Assembly: GCA_934725085.1 (NCBI GenBank)
Contig: CAKVAL010000033.1
Span: forward strand, 1-20,204
Length of the DNA: 20,204 nt
Origin: an uncultured Erysipelotrichaceae bacterium
Lineage (GTDB): Bacteria > Bacillota_I > Bacilli_A > Erysipelotrichales > Erysipelotrichaceae
Reading direction: 5' to 3'
In this document: positions 5,540 to 13,716 of the stretch, piece by piece
Layout: every line of letters starts with the position of its first letter
Numbering within the stretch: position 1 is the first letter of the stretch
The notes under the pieces: generated by a model
What the model saw: the letters and a program-made list of their open reading frames with translations, nothing else
Told to the model about the DNA's origin: nothing
The model's database searches: none
Translations under genes and position numbers: made by a program

Positions 5540-7056
5540 TATGCCTCCTTTAGATTGGTCATCAAATAACCAAGCTCTTCCTTACTACACTTACGGCCAT
5601 CCAAGATACCATTGACATGACCATCACACATTACAAGAATTCTATCGCAAAGTGCCAACAATACATCTAGGTCCTCACCTACATAAATTACTGCTACACC
5701 CTTTTTCTTCTCTTCATTTAATAAATTATAAATTGTATAAGAAGTATTAATATCCAAGCCTCTTACCGCATAAGCAGTCATAAGTACTGTAGGCTTAGCT
5801 GCAACCTCTCTACCAACTAAGACCTTTTGGATATTACCACCAGACAATCTACGAAGTGGATATTCTAAAGATGGTGTCTTAACATCCAAATCATTCATAA
5901 TCTTTTGAGCCATCTCGGTAGGCTTTTTTGTATGCAAGAAAGGCCCAGAACCCTTCTTATATCTCTTCAACAAGACATTCTCAGTCATGCCCATATTACC
6001 AACAAGACCCATACCCAATCTATCTTCAGGCACAAAAGCTAAGTGCAAGCCAAAGCCTCTAATCTTCTCAGTAGACAAGCCAACTAATTGATGATCACCA
6101 TGAGCAGTAGAATGGTAGATTACTGAAGAATCATCATCAGCCTTAGTCAAACCCATTATTGCCTCCAATAATTCTTTTTGACCACAACCTGAGATACCAG
6201 CTATACCCATGATCTCACCAGAATATAAGTCAAACGTAGCATCATTGACAACCTTCTTACCATCATTATTAGTAACTGTTAAATGAGCTACCTCTAATCT
6301 CTTCTCCTTATGTTCAATTAAATCACGATTGATATTAAGCTCAACCTTTTGACCTACCATCATCTCGGTTAATAATTGTTCAGTGGCATCCTTAGTATCA
6401 ACAGTACCCACATATTCACCTTTTCTTAAAATTGTTACCCTATCAGAAACCTCAAGAACCTCATTCAACTTATGAGTAATAATAACAACAGCCTTACCAT
6501 CATCCCTCATGTTCTTAATGACATTAAACAATTTTCTTGTCTCTTGTGGCGTTAATACAGCCGTAGGTTCATCTAAAATAAGCACTTCAGCACCACGATA
6601 TAAGGTCTTAACAATCTCTAATGTTTGTTTCTCTGACACTGACATATCATAGACTTTTGCGTCTAGATTTAATTCAAAACCATACTTATTACAGATTTCT
6701 TCTACCTTGCTTCTTACTTCCTTAGCATCTAATTTACTAGGAAGACCAAGTAGAATATTTTCTAGGGCAGAAAAAACATCAATCAGCTTAAAGTGTTGAT
6801 GCACCATACCGATGCCCAAATGATACGCATCACTAGGAGAAGTAATACTAACTTCTTTGCCATCAAAAAAGATTTGACCAGAGTCAGGATAATAAATGCC
6901 TGCAAGCATATTCATAAGAGTAGTCTTACCAGAACCATTCTCTCCCAACAAAGAAAGTATTTCTTTATGTCTGATATTCATTGTGACATTACTATTTGCC
7001 ACAACCTTATCACCAAATGTCTTAGTGATATTCACCATTTCAATTGCGTTTTGCAT
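5539..7056 (-). CDS. nupO: nucleoside ABC transporter ATP-binding protein, tandem domains (NupO-like)
   Basis: The 505-residue protein has two nucleotide-binding domains. The first has Walker A GENGSGKT (38-45), Q-loop HQHF (about 86-89), signature SVSEKQ (139-144), Walker B VLILDEP (158-164) and switch His195. The second has a degenerate P-loop GISGCGQKE (287-295), an intact LSGGNIQK (404-411), and a Walker B region reading VLMTAYAVRGLD (424-435) that lacks the usual acidic and Pro-Thr residues. As in rbsA-type proteins, the second site is probably non-hydrolytic. ATG 7056 follows GGAGG with only a 4-nt gap, and that GGAGG comes directly after an intrinsic terminator, so expression probably depends on readthrough from nupN. 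Confidence 0.9.
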   Translation of the reverse strand: MQNAIEMVNITKTFGDKVVANSNVTMNIRHKEILSLLGENGSGKTTLMNMLAGIYYPDSGQIFFDGKEVSITSPSDAYHLGIGMVHQHFKLIDVFSALENILLGLPSKLDAKEVRSKVEEICNKYGFELNLDAKVYDMSVSEKQTLEIVKTLYRGAEVLILDEPTAVLTPQETRKLFNVIKNMRDDGKAVVIITHKLNEVLEVSDRVTILRKGEYVGTVDTKDATEQLLTEMMVGQKVELNINRDLIEHKEKRLEVAHLTVTNNDGKKVVNDATFDLYSGEIMGIAGISGCGQKELLEAIMGLTKADDDSSVIYHSTAHGDHQLVGLSTEKIRGFGLHLAFVPEDRLGMGLVGNMGMTENVLLKRYKKGSGPFLHTKKPTEMAQKIMNDLDVKTPSLEYPLRRLSGGNIQKVLVGREVAAKPTVLMTAYAVRGLDINTSYTIYNLLNEEKKKGVAVIYVGEDLDVLLALCDRILVMCDGHVNGILDGRKCSKEELGYLMTNLKEA

Positions 7057-7065
7057 AAAACCTCC

Positions 7066-7100
7066 AAAAAAAGCTACAGGTCACAAACAGGCCTGTAGCT
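7066..7100 (-). terminator. internal terminator/attenuating hairpin between nupN and nupO
   Basis: On the minus strand: AGCTACAGG, 11-nt loop, CCTGTAGCT (perfect 9-bp stem), then TTTTTT, immediately followed by the GGAGG ribosome site of nupO. It probably lets most transcripts end after the binding-protein gene, giving more NupN than membrane components. Confidence 0.85.
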
Positions 7101-7115
7101 AAGATATTTAATTAA

Positions 7116-8357
7116 TTATTCACCTAAAGCAGTGATACCATCAATCAATTGAGCATTAGGGAAGTATGGAGCACTTCTAAATTCTGATTCATGGAAGTAT
7201 CCATCAGCCACACCCTCTGTTTCAGGAACAAAGTCAGCATCAACATCACCCAACATGCTAGTAGGATTAACACCATCAATTGTGAAAGTTGTTGTATCAA
7301 ATACATGCAACTTGCCAGAAGCGATATCATCTTCAACAGCCTTAACAGCATCAGCAGTACCCTCAGCACAAGAAGTACCTAAGTCAGTAATACCAACTGC
7401 ATTAGAAGCGAAACCATCACTCCAGTCAGTATCCATTTCAGTTTTATTTAATAAGCAAGAGAATGCATATTCATAGAATACTTCCCAGTTATTAGTAGCA
7501 CTAGTTAATGCTGCAGTAGGAGCAACATCTAACATAGAAATGTTATAACCTACTTCATAAGCATTGAAACCATACTTGTTAGAATCGTTGTTGTTTTGAA
7601 CTGTACTTGGAGCACCAGTTGTATCAGCATGTTGAGAAATAATTACACAACCTCTAGACATCAAATCATCAGCAACTGTACCCTCAGCAGTTAAATCAGC
7701 CCAAGAGTTAGTGTATTCAACATACATATGTACGTTTTCATAAACTGACTTAACACCCAAATAGAAAGCAGTGAAACCAGAAACAACTTCTGAATATGGA
7801 TATGCACCAACATAACCAAGCTTAACTTCACCATCTTCATTATAGTTAGCAGGGATTAATTCGCCCTTTTCATCTAATTCCTTTAATTTTAAACCTGCTA
7901 CAACACCTGAAACATATCTAGCTTCAAATATTCTTGTAAAGGCATTATGTAAATTGCTTAAACCAGAAACAGCAGCTCTATCACCTGTAACAGCGATAAC
8001 AGTTACTTCAGGATACTCACTAGCAACTTGTTCCATATAAGTTTGATGACCATAAGAGTTTGATAATACTAAAGACGCACCATTTTCAATGCAGTCAACA
8101 GCAGCATCATAACAACCTTGATCTTCCTTAATGTTATACTTCCAAATAATGTTAGATTCAGGAATACCTAGCTTCTCAGCAGCAGCCTTAATACCAGCGA
8201 TATGTGCATAGCTATAGCCTTCATTCTCATCACCTAAGATGATTGCACCAATCTTAACATCAGCATCACCAGTTGTCTTATCACCCTCATCAGATGAACA
8301 GCCAACTAGAGTAAATACCATTAGTAGAGCTAACAGTAAAGCAATTAATTTTTTCAT
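7116..8357 (-). CDS. nupN: BMP-family nucleoside-binding lipoprotein (NupN-like)
   Basis: The 413-residue protein has a lipoprotein signal peptide (MKKLIALLLALL...) with lipobox LVGC and acylated Cys20, followed by a Ser/Asp/Gly-rich linker. The mature part is a BMP (PnrA/Med-like) periplasmic-binding fold: KIGAIILGDENEGYSYAHIAGI near the start, VDCIENGASLVLSNSYG, a VSGVVAGL segment, and DLMSRGCVIISQHADTTG near the hinge. It captures substrate outside the cell and delivers it to NupP/NupQ. AAAGGAG lies 6 nt before ATG, and the gap from the xpt stop is 40 nt with no promoter or terminator evident. It is therefore co-transcribed with xpt under the guanine riboswitch. It is followed by the terminator-like hairpin at 7066-7100. 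Purine nucleosides are the best substrate guess. Confidence 0.9.
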   Translation of the reverse strand: MKKLIALLLALLMVFTLVGCSSDEGDKTTGDADVKIGAIILGDENEGYSYAHIAGIKAAAEKLGIPESNIIWKYNIKEDQGCYDAAVDCIENGASLVLSNSYGHQTYMEQVASEYPEVTVIAVTGDRAAVSGLSNLHNAFTRIFEARYVSGVVAGLKLKELDEKGELIPANYNEDGEVKLGYVGAYPYSEVVSGFTAFYLGVKSVYENVHMYVEYTNSWADLTAEGTVADDLMSRGCVIISQHADTTGAPSTVQNNNDSNKYGFNAYEVGYNISMLDVAPTAALTSATNNWEVFYEYAFSCLLNKTEMDTDWSDGFASNAVGITDLGTSCAEGTADAVKAVEDDIASGKLHVFDTTTFTIDGVNPTSMLGDVDADFVPETEGVADGYFHESEFRSAPYFPNAQLIDGITALGE

Positions 8358-8397
8358 TTGTCTCTCCTTTATTTATGTTAAACAAGAACACCTTGCA

Positions 8398-8973
8398 TTA
8401 ACCAAAAAACTCGATTGAACCATCATGCATAGACTTAATACGTGCAAGAGATTCAACCCTAACTCCCATATTCTTAATTCTCTCTTCACCTGGTTGATAA
8501 GACTTACTTACCGCAATACCACAACCCTCAACTGTTGCGCCTGCTTGCTTACAAATATTAATAAGCGCATTTAAAGCCTCACCATTAGCTAAGAAATCAT
8601 CAATAATTAATACATTATCATTTTCATTTAAATATCTCTTAGAAACCTGAATATGATATTCAACATTACGAGTATATGACTTCTCCACACACTCATAAAC
8701 TTCGCCACCAATATTTGATGACTTGCCCTTTTTCGCATAAACAACAGGACAATTATCAAAATATCTTGCAGCCATTACCGCAATACCAATACCACTAGAT
8801 TCGATTGTTAATATCTTATTAATTTTGCTGTCAGAATAAAGTCTCTTGAATTCTTGGCCCATTTGGTCCAATAATTCAACATCGATTTGATGATTCAAAA
8901 AATTATCAATCTTTAAGATGTCACCATTTAAAATAATGCCATCACTTAAGATTTTATCTTCTAAAAGTTTCAA
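8398..8973 (-). CDS. xpt: xanthine phosphoribosyltransferase
   Basis: This cytosolic salvage enzyme of 191 residues transfers a ribose-phosphate from PRPP to xanthine (XMP formation). It closely follows the B. subtilis Xpt pattern: DSFLNHQID-like DNFLNHQID at 23-31, TIESSGI at 56-62, the PRPP loop VLIIDDFLANGEA at 121-133, and GVRVESLARI near the end. The start is TTG 8973-8971, chosen because family members begin at this point and AGGGGGG (8983-8989) lies 9 nt upstream. The longer in-frame ATG at 9039 falls within the riboswitch aptamer and is not credible. The start codon lies inside the U-tract of the riboswitch terminator. It is first in an operon with nupNOPQ. Confidence 0.92.
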   Translation of the reverse strand: MKLLEDKILSDGIILNGDILKIDNFLNHQIDVELLDQMGQEFKRLYSDSKINKILTIESSGIGIAVMAARYFDNCPVVYAKKGKSSNIGGEVYECVEKSYTRNVEYHIQVSKRYLNENDNVLIIDDFLANGEALNALINICKQAGATVEGCGIAVSKSYQPGEERIKNMGVRVESLARIKSMHDGSIEFFG

Positions 8974-9036
8974 AAAGAAAAGCCCCCCTAAGTATCCTAA
9001 CATCGTCAAGGGACAAGCCAGATACAAAAGACGGCT
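8971..9036 (-). terminator. riboswitch expression platform: terminator that also covers the xpt ribosome site
   Basis: On the minus strand, AGCC at 9033-9036 and GTATC further in pair with GATAC and GGGGCT (ending 8981), with mismatches between, followed by TTTTCTTTTTG. The 3' arm contains the AGGGGGG ribosome site, and the terminal U run contains the TTG start of xpt. Ligand binding should therefore block both transcription and translation. Confidence 0.7.
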
Positions 9037-9106
9037 CATTCATAGTAATGCTATTTACGGTAGCAATGTAGAAACTCCCTTGCCATATCCAAAGGATTAT
9101 ACGATG
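9037..9106 (-). promoter_or_regulatory. guanine/xanthine-class purine riboswitch aptamer
   Basis: The aptamer follows the purine class closely. J1/2 is UAUAAU; P2-L2 is CCUU-UGGAUAUGGC-AAGG; J2/3 is GAGUUUCUAC; P3-L3 is UGCUA-CCGUAAA-UAGCA; and J3/1 is ACUAUG. L2 GG and L3 CC provide the loop-loop contact. The specificity base (C74 equivalent, at 9045) is C, meaning guanine-type and not adenine-type. P1 is CGUA/UAUG with flanking pairs. It controls xpt-nupNOPQ. Confidence 0.95.
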
Positions 9107-9127
9107 TATATGTAAGTATCTTAACAC
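9107..9127 (-). promoter_or_regulatory. possible promoter of the riboswitch-xpt operon
   Basis: On the minus strand, TGTTAAGAT gives an extended -10 (TGn then TAAGAT) at about 9116-9124, with no good -35 (TTTCAT at 16 bp). Its position puts the start just 5' of aptamer helix P1. Confidence 0.45.
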
Positions 9128-9139
9128 AAACAAAAAATA

Positions 9140-9156
9140 ATGAAAGCCCTTTTCAT
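9140..9156 (-). terminator. small hairpin with T tract, second possible terminator after the FAD gene
   Basis: On the minus strand: ATGAAA, AGGGC, TTTCAT, then TATTTTTTG. The stem is short (6 bp). It lies between the stronger hairpin at 9191-9217 and the riboswitch promoter. Confidence 0.4.
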
Positions 9157-9186
9157 AAAAATTAGATATTTTTGTTTTGCAACATA

Positions 9187-9217
9187 ATAAAAGATGTCCC
9201 ATTTATGAAGACACCTT
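9187..9217 (-). terminator. terminator of the beta-glucoside/FAD operon
   Basis: On the minus strand: AAGGTGTC, loop, GACATCTT, then TTATT. The 8-bp stem has one G-U pair and starts just after the stop codon of the FAD-dependent oxidoreductase gene. Confidence 0.65.
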
Positions 9218-9223
9218 ATATTT

Positions 9224-10597
9224 TTATAAATTATTAGTAATATATCTTGCTACATAGACACCACTTGCAGATGCATGTGATAGTGAGTGGGTAATACCAG
9301 AACCATCACCAATGACAAATAGTCCCTTGTATTTAGACATTAGATTATTATCTACTTCTACTGTCATGTTATAGAACTTAACTTCTACACCATACAACAA
9401 TGTATCATCATTAGCCATACCTGGGGCAATCTTATCTAATGCATGAATCATGTCAATGATAGAGTCTAGGATTCTCTTTGGAAGCACTAGAGATAAATCA
9501 CCTGGAGTAGCATTTAATGTAGGTCTAACACAACCTTCGGCAATTCTTGCAGGTGTTGATCTTCTTCCTCTTTCAAGGTCACCAAATCTTTGAACAATGA
9601 CACCACCACCTAACATATTAGATAATCTAGCTATTGATTCACCATAACCATTAGAATCTTTAAATGGATATGAGAAGTTTTTAGATACAAGTAGGGCAAA
9701 GTTGGTATTCTCAGTCTTTTTATCATCGCCCTCATATGAGTGACCATTTACAGTAATAATACCGTTAGTATTCTCGTTTACGACAATACCATTAGGATTC
9801 ATACAGAAGGTTCTAACATTATCTTCCCAGTGTGGAGTACGATAGACAATCTTTGATTCATATAGTTCATCAGTAATGTCTGAGAAGATTACAGCAGGTA
9901 TTTCTACTCTAACACCGATATCTACTCTATTTGATTTAGTTGGGATATCTAGGCTCTTACAAATCTTTTCCATCCAAGATGAACCAGATCTTCCTACTGA
10001 AATGATTAAGTCTTTACAGTTATATGTTTCCTTATCAGTTACTACACTAAAGTCATTATCGCCATTGGCAATAACATCAGTTACAGGTGTATTAAAGATG
10101 ATATCTGCATGATCCTTAATTTCATTGTAAATATTCTCTAAAACGATATAGTTAACATCAGTTCCTAAGTGTCTTACTTCAGCATCTAATAGCTTTAAAG
10201 AGTTTTGCATACAAATCTTCTTTAATTTAGTTCCAGCTGTAGAATATTTCTTACAGTTTTGACCACCATGTTCAACATTGATTTCATCTACATAGTTCAT
10301 TAAGTCTAGTGCTTGTTCATAACCAATGTATTCATATAGAGTACCACCAAAGTCGTTGGTAATATTATATTTGCCATCAGAGAAAGCACCTGCTCCACCA
10401 AAGCCTGACATGATTGAGCATGATTTACAATTGATACATGACTTAATATTCTTACCATCAATCGGACAATGTCTCTTGTTTAGAGCATTACCACTGTCTA
10501 ATAGACAAATCTTTAGACTAGGGTCTTTTTTTACCAGTTCATATGCAGAATAAATACCACCAGGTCCTGCACCTATAATAACTACATCATAATTCAT
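9224..10597 (-). CDS. FAD-dependent oxidoreductase (COG2509-type dehydrogenase family)
   Basis: The 457-residue flavoprotein begins with an FAD-binding Rossmann motif VVIIGAGPGGIYSAYE (GAGPGG at 9-14) and ends with GLFVIGDGSGITHSLSHASASG, the C-terminal FAD contact. A cysteine cluster C44-x9-C54-x2-C57-x2-C60 precedes SGFGGAGAFSDGK. That arrangement is shared by the uncharacterised FAD-dependent dehydrogenases of COG2509 and could hold a metal or Fe-S centre. The substrate is unknown. It starts 28 nt after the stop of the GH1 gene with a GTGAGG ribosome site, so it is probably the last gene of the beta-glucoside operon; no metabolic link is obvious. Terminator hairpins follow. Confidence 0.85.
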   Translation of the reverse strand: MNYDVVIIGAGPGGIYSAYELVKKDPSLKICLLDSGNALNKRHCPIDGKNIKSCINCKSCSIMSGFGGAGAFSDGKYNITNDFGGTLYEYIGYEQALDLMNYVDEINVEHGGQNCKKYSTAGTKLKKICMQNSLKLLDAEVRHLGTDVNYIVLENIYNEIKDHADIIFNTPVTDVIANGDNDFSVVTDKETYNCKDLIISVGRSGSSWMEKICKSLDIPTKSNRVDIGVRVEIPAVIFSDITDELYESKIVYRTPHWEDNVRTFCMNPNGIVVNENTNGIITVNGHSYEGDDKKTENTNFALLVSKNFSYPFKDSNGYGESIARLSNMLGGGVIVQRFGDLERGRRSTPARIAEGCVRPTLNATPGDLSLVLPKRILDSIIDMIHALDKIAPGMANDDTLLYGVEVKFYNMTVEVDNNLMSKYKGLFVIGDGSGITHSLSHASASGVYVARYITNNL

Positions 10598-10625
10598 TCA
10601 AAATACCTCACCAATTTATTATAAA

Positions 10626-12038
10626 TTAAAAGTTCTTCTTACGCTTAATCTTATCTCCATTGCTTTCGATAATATCCTTAAACCAATAGTAACTCTTCTT
10701 AGGTGTTCTCTTTAGATTCTCATCATCAAAGTCTATAGCTACTAAACCATATCTTTTCTCAACACCGTTTTTCCAAGAATACAAGTCAAAAGAACTCCAT
10801 GCATAATAACCTCTTACATCAACACCCTTATCAACTGCATTCATAATGGCATTAATATGATCGTTCATAAATGAAATACGATAATCATCTTGAACCTGGC
10901 TTACCTTAACATCTTCTCTAACACCTATACCATTTTCAGTAATATAAATAGGCAAATGATAATCATTATAAGCTTCAATTAAACCTTTTTCTAAACCTTG
11001 AGGATAAATCTCGGTTCCCCATTCAGTATAAGTAGCATTTGGGTTATCAAAGATTTGTTCAAACCATCCTTTAATGATTACAGTATTCTTTCCTTTAAAG
11101 CTCTTACCACTATTATTAACGACAAAATTAGTTTCACCTTCTGTATAAGGCTTCACCAAAGTATGTGAATAATAATTTAAACCCAAGAAATCAACAGTAT
11201 TATTCTTAATAATAGGTAAATGTTCATCTTTAATAAAAGACAAATCAAACTTTTCACTCAAAGACTCTAATAAATCAAAAGGCAATTCACCCTTAGCAGC
11301 TGTGTCAAGAACCCATCTATTTGCATAATTATCCGCAAAACGCATAGCAATTCTAGTCTTTAAAGTATTATCAACACCATTAACAGGAGAAAATGAATGC
11401 ACAATACCAATTTGACCCTCATAATTATTTTCTTTAAACTCTTTAACAGCCAAAGCACTCGCAAACATAATGTGATAAGCAGCTACTATCATCTCATAAG
11501 GATCTTTGTGACCTGGTGGATAATTGCCTATAAGATAACCAGAAGCTGTACACCACTTAGGTTCATTAAAAGTCACCCAATGTTTAACTAAATCACCAAA
11601 GTTGTCAAAACATACCTTAGCGAAATATTGATACGCATAACATGTTTCTTCATTCAACCAGCCACCCTTGTCCTCAAGATATTGTGGTAAATCCCAATGA
11701 TATATAGTAACAAAAGGAGTAATGCCATTTTCTTTTAAACAAAGAAGTAAATCTCTATAAAACTTAATTCCCTTTGGATTAATTTCACCTTCAATATTTT
11801 TAATAATTCTTGGCCAAGAAATAGAAAAACGATAAGAGTTTTGACCACCATCCTTCATCATCTTAATATCTTCTCTAAAATGATGATAATGATCACTAGC
11901 TACATCACCTGTTTCATATCCACCTTCATGTAAATATTTGTCCCACATGCTTAGAGCCTTATCATCCTCATTCCAAGCACCTTCACATTGATAAGAGGCA
12001 GTGGCACCACCCCATAAAAAGTCTTTTCTTAATGTCAT
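10626..12038 (-). CDS. 6-phospho-beta-glucosidase, GH1 (second copy)
   Basis: This 470-residue cytosolic glycosidase hydrolyses 6-phospho-beta-glucosides delivered by the PTS. GH1 signatures are FLWGGATASYQCEGAWNEDD at the N-terminus, acid/base Glu159 in TFNEP, LNYYSH at about 287-292, and nucleophile Glu368 in ITENG. The C-terminal KKSYYWFK matches the region of phospho-glucosidases that contacts the 6-phosphate. Its ATG overlaps the stop of the IIA gene (TAATG), giving translational coupling. It is a paralogue of the GH1 at 14010-15392, with almost identical N-termini but a different substrate-side loop region (about 300-360), which suggests different aglycones. The aglycone preference (cellobiose, aryl-glucoside) cannot be read from the sequence. 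Confidence 0.92.
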   Translation of the reverse strand: MTLRKDFLWGGATASYQCEGAWNEDDKALSMWDKYLHEGGYETGDVASDHYHHFREDIKMMKDGGQNSYRFSISWPRIIKNIEGEINPKGIKFYRDLLLCLKENGITPFVTIYHWDLPQYLEDKGGWLNEETCYAYQYFAKVCFDNFGDLVKHWVTFNEPKWCTASGYLIGNYPPGHKDPYEMIVAAYHIMFASALAVKEFKENNYEGQIGIVHSFSPVNGVDNTLKTRIAMRFADNYANRWVLDTAAKGELPFDLLESLSEKFDLSFIKDEHLPIIKNNTVDFLGLNYYSHTLVKPYTEGETNFVVNNSGKSFKGKNTVIIKGWFEQIFDNPNATYTEWGTEIYPQGLEKGLIEAYNDYHLPIYITENGIGVREDVKVSQVQDDYRISFMNDHINAIMNAVDKGVDVRGYYAWSSFDLYSWKNGVEKRYGLVAIDFDDENLKRTPKKSYYWFKDIIESNGDKIKRKKNF

Positions 12039-12370
12039 TATTTATCCTTTTTTAAATCATATATTTCTTTTTGCATGTAAATGATTTGTCTAGCAAGATC
12101 CTTCATCATAATCGCATTATTTAAATGATCTTGAGCATGAACCATTAAAAGATCTGTATAACAAGCTTCACCATTGGCCATCTTAACCAAAAGATCTGTT
12201 TGCATCTGATGAGCCTCATTAAGCTCAACTTCAGCCTCTTTCATCTTATCTTCAGCCTTATCAAATTCACCCTTATTGGCAAAATTAACAGCTTCCATAA
12301 AACTACTCTTAGCGTTGCCTGCATGCAATATAAGCGTAAATGATTGTTCCTCAGTAATTATATTTTCCAT
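12038..12370 (-). CDS. celC: PTS lactose/cellobiose-family IIA component
   Basis: The 110-residue protein is of the helical IIA(lac/cel) type, which forms a trimer in the cytoplasm and passes phosphate from HPr to IIB. The active His is H78 in LLMVHAQDHL, the expected position for this family. Other conserved parts are LILHAGNAKS (13-22) and EAHQMQTDLL (52-61). The start is ATG 12370 because AAAGGG lies 4-5 nt upstream. A longer frame starting at 12397 would begin inside a hairpin and is rejected. It lies 44 nt after the IIC gene and overlaps the following GH1 by one base. The celC name is by family; sugar specificity is not shown. Confidence 0.9.
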   Translation of the reverse strand: MENIITEEQSFTLILHAGNAKSSFMEAVNFANKGEFDKAEDKMKEAEVELNEAHQMQTDLLVKMANGEACYTDLLMVHAQDHLNNAIMMKDLARQIIYMQKEIYDLKKDK

Positions 12371-12382
12371 AAAACCCTTTCT

Positions 12383-12410
12383 AAAATTAGGAGCCATAAG
12401 CGGCTCCTAA
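12383..12410 (-). terminator. hairpin between IIC and IIA genes, possible attenuator
   Basis: On the minus strand: TTAGGAGCC, loop GCTTAT, GGCTCCTAA (perfect 9-bp stem), then TTTT. It lies just after the IIC stop and before the IIA ribosome site. It could be a partial terminator or an mRNA stabilising/processing element. Confidence 0.65.
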
Positions 12411-12414
12411 TTAA

Positions 12415-13695
12415 TTATTCTGACATTAGCTTATCACAGTTTCTCTCGTGAGCCTTAAAGAACGGATAATAGATCACAATATCAACAAGTATCAACACTA
12501 CAATCAATACTGCAGCTTTAATATCACCTGTTGCTAAATATGAACCAAAGATAGATGGCATATTATATGACAACATTGCGAAAGTTCTACCAATAACATC
12601 AGCAGACATCAATAAGTATGAAACAGTAACATTAACAATAGAAGTTAAGAAACATGGAATAAACAAAATTGGATTAAGCATGATAGGAAGACCAAATGTA
12701 ATAGGTTCTGAGATTCCAAAGAAAGCAGGAATAATACCAAGCTTACCAACCATCTTAATATCTTCTTTCTTAGAAGTTAAACATAAAATACCCAAGGCTA
12801 AACAGTTACCTAGACCACCGATAATACCAAAGTAGCACCAGAATGATACAGTAAATACATGCGGTAAAACAGCGCCAGCAGCTTTAGCAGCAGCATTGAT
12901 TGATAAAGTACCATATTCAATTGGAGCTAATAAGCCACTCCATACAGCATCATGGATACCAAAGAACCAACCAACATTTAGAAGGAATGCTACCAACATA
13001 GCTACAGGTAGTGAATCAGCTACTTCAAAGGCAGGTGATAAAATGTTGATTACAACTCCAGCTAAAGAAGTTCCAGCAGCCTTTGAACAAATAGTGAAGA
13101 TAATAGAATCAATAGTTAAAATAATGATTGTTGGAACAAGAGAAGCGAAAGTATCAGATAATGCAGCAGGTACTGAATCCGGCATCTTAATATAGCCAAC
13201 TTTCTTATCTCTCATTAGCTTAAACATTTCAACAGTAAAGATAGCTACAAAAATTGCAACCAAAATACCCTTACCATCCCAATATGTGATTTGAACTAAA
13301 GCATTACCATAGCCTAATTCTTGTGGATAACTAGCCAACATTACAAAACCAGCAACTGCTGTAATAAGTGGCATAAATACATTTAGTTCATATCTCTTTG
13401 ATAAGTAATATGTAATACCAATACATACATATAATGACATAACGCTCATTGTGATTAAATTTAACCAGCCAAGAATTAATGAGTTGTTAGTTGCAAAGTT
13501 TTTCCAAGCTACTAAGAAAGCATTAGTTGATTCAAAACCTGAACCAGCGTTAATAACAGCAATGATTGCACCAAAGAATAGAGGTGGCAAAATAGTCATG
13601 AAAGTATCACGAATAGCCATCAAATGTCTTTGTTTAGCAATTTTGTTGGCGATAGGCATTAGATGCTTCTCAAGCCACGCAATAAATTTTTCCAT
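12415..13695 (-). CDS. celB: PTS cellobiose-family IIC permease
   Basis: This 426-residue integral membrane protein of the EIIC lactose/cellobiose group carries the sugar across the membrane and exposes it to IIB. There are about ten hydrophobic segments. Family motifs are FGIHDAVWSG (245-254) and FGISEPITFGLPIMLNP (326-342); the GISEP Glu and the GIH His are the substrate and phosphorylation-site residues in characterised EIICs. GAGGAG lies 9-10 nt before ATG. It has a stand-alone single-domain arrangement with IIA and IIB as separate genes on either side. A hairpin follows the stop. Confidence 0.92.
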   Translation of the reverse strand: MEKFIAWLEKHLMPIANKIAKQRHLMAIRDTFMTILPPLFFGAIIAVINAGSGFESTNAFLVAWKNFATNNSLILGWLNLITMSVMSLYVCIGITYYLSKRYELNVFMPLITAVAGFVMLASYPQELGYGNALVQITYWDGKGILVAIFVAIFTVEMFKLMRDKKVGYIKMPDSVPAALSDTFASLVPTIIILTIDSIIFTICSKAAGTSLAGVVINILSPAFEVADSLPVAMLVAFLLNVGWFFGIHDAVWSGLLAPIEYGTLSINAAAKAAGAVLPHVFTVSFWCYFGIIGGLGNCLALGILCLTSKKEDIKMVGKLGIIPAFFGISEPITFGLPIMLNPILFIPCFLTSIVNVTVSYLLMSADVIGRTFAMLSYNMPSIFGSYLATGDIKAAVLIVVLILVDIVIYYPFFKAHERNCDKLMSE

Positions 13696-13716
13696 AATAA
13701 ATATCTCCTCTTAAAT

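Noticed and set aside
8974..9039. 22-residue N-terminal extension of Xpt
   Set aside because: It would be translated from within the riboswitch aptamer. Family length and the AGGGGGG site support the TTG start at 8973.
8954..9202. 82-residue minus-strand frame across the riboswitch
   Set aside because: It covers the aptamer and expression platform, has no ribosome site, and its sequence is fully explained by RNA structure.
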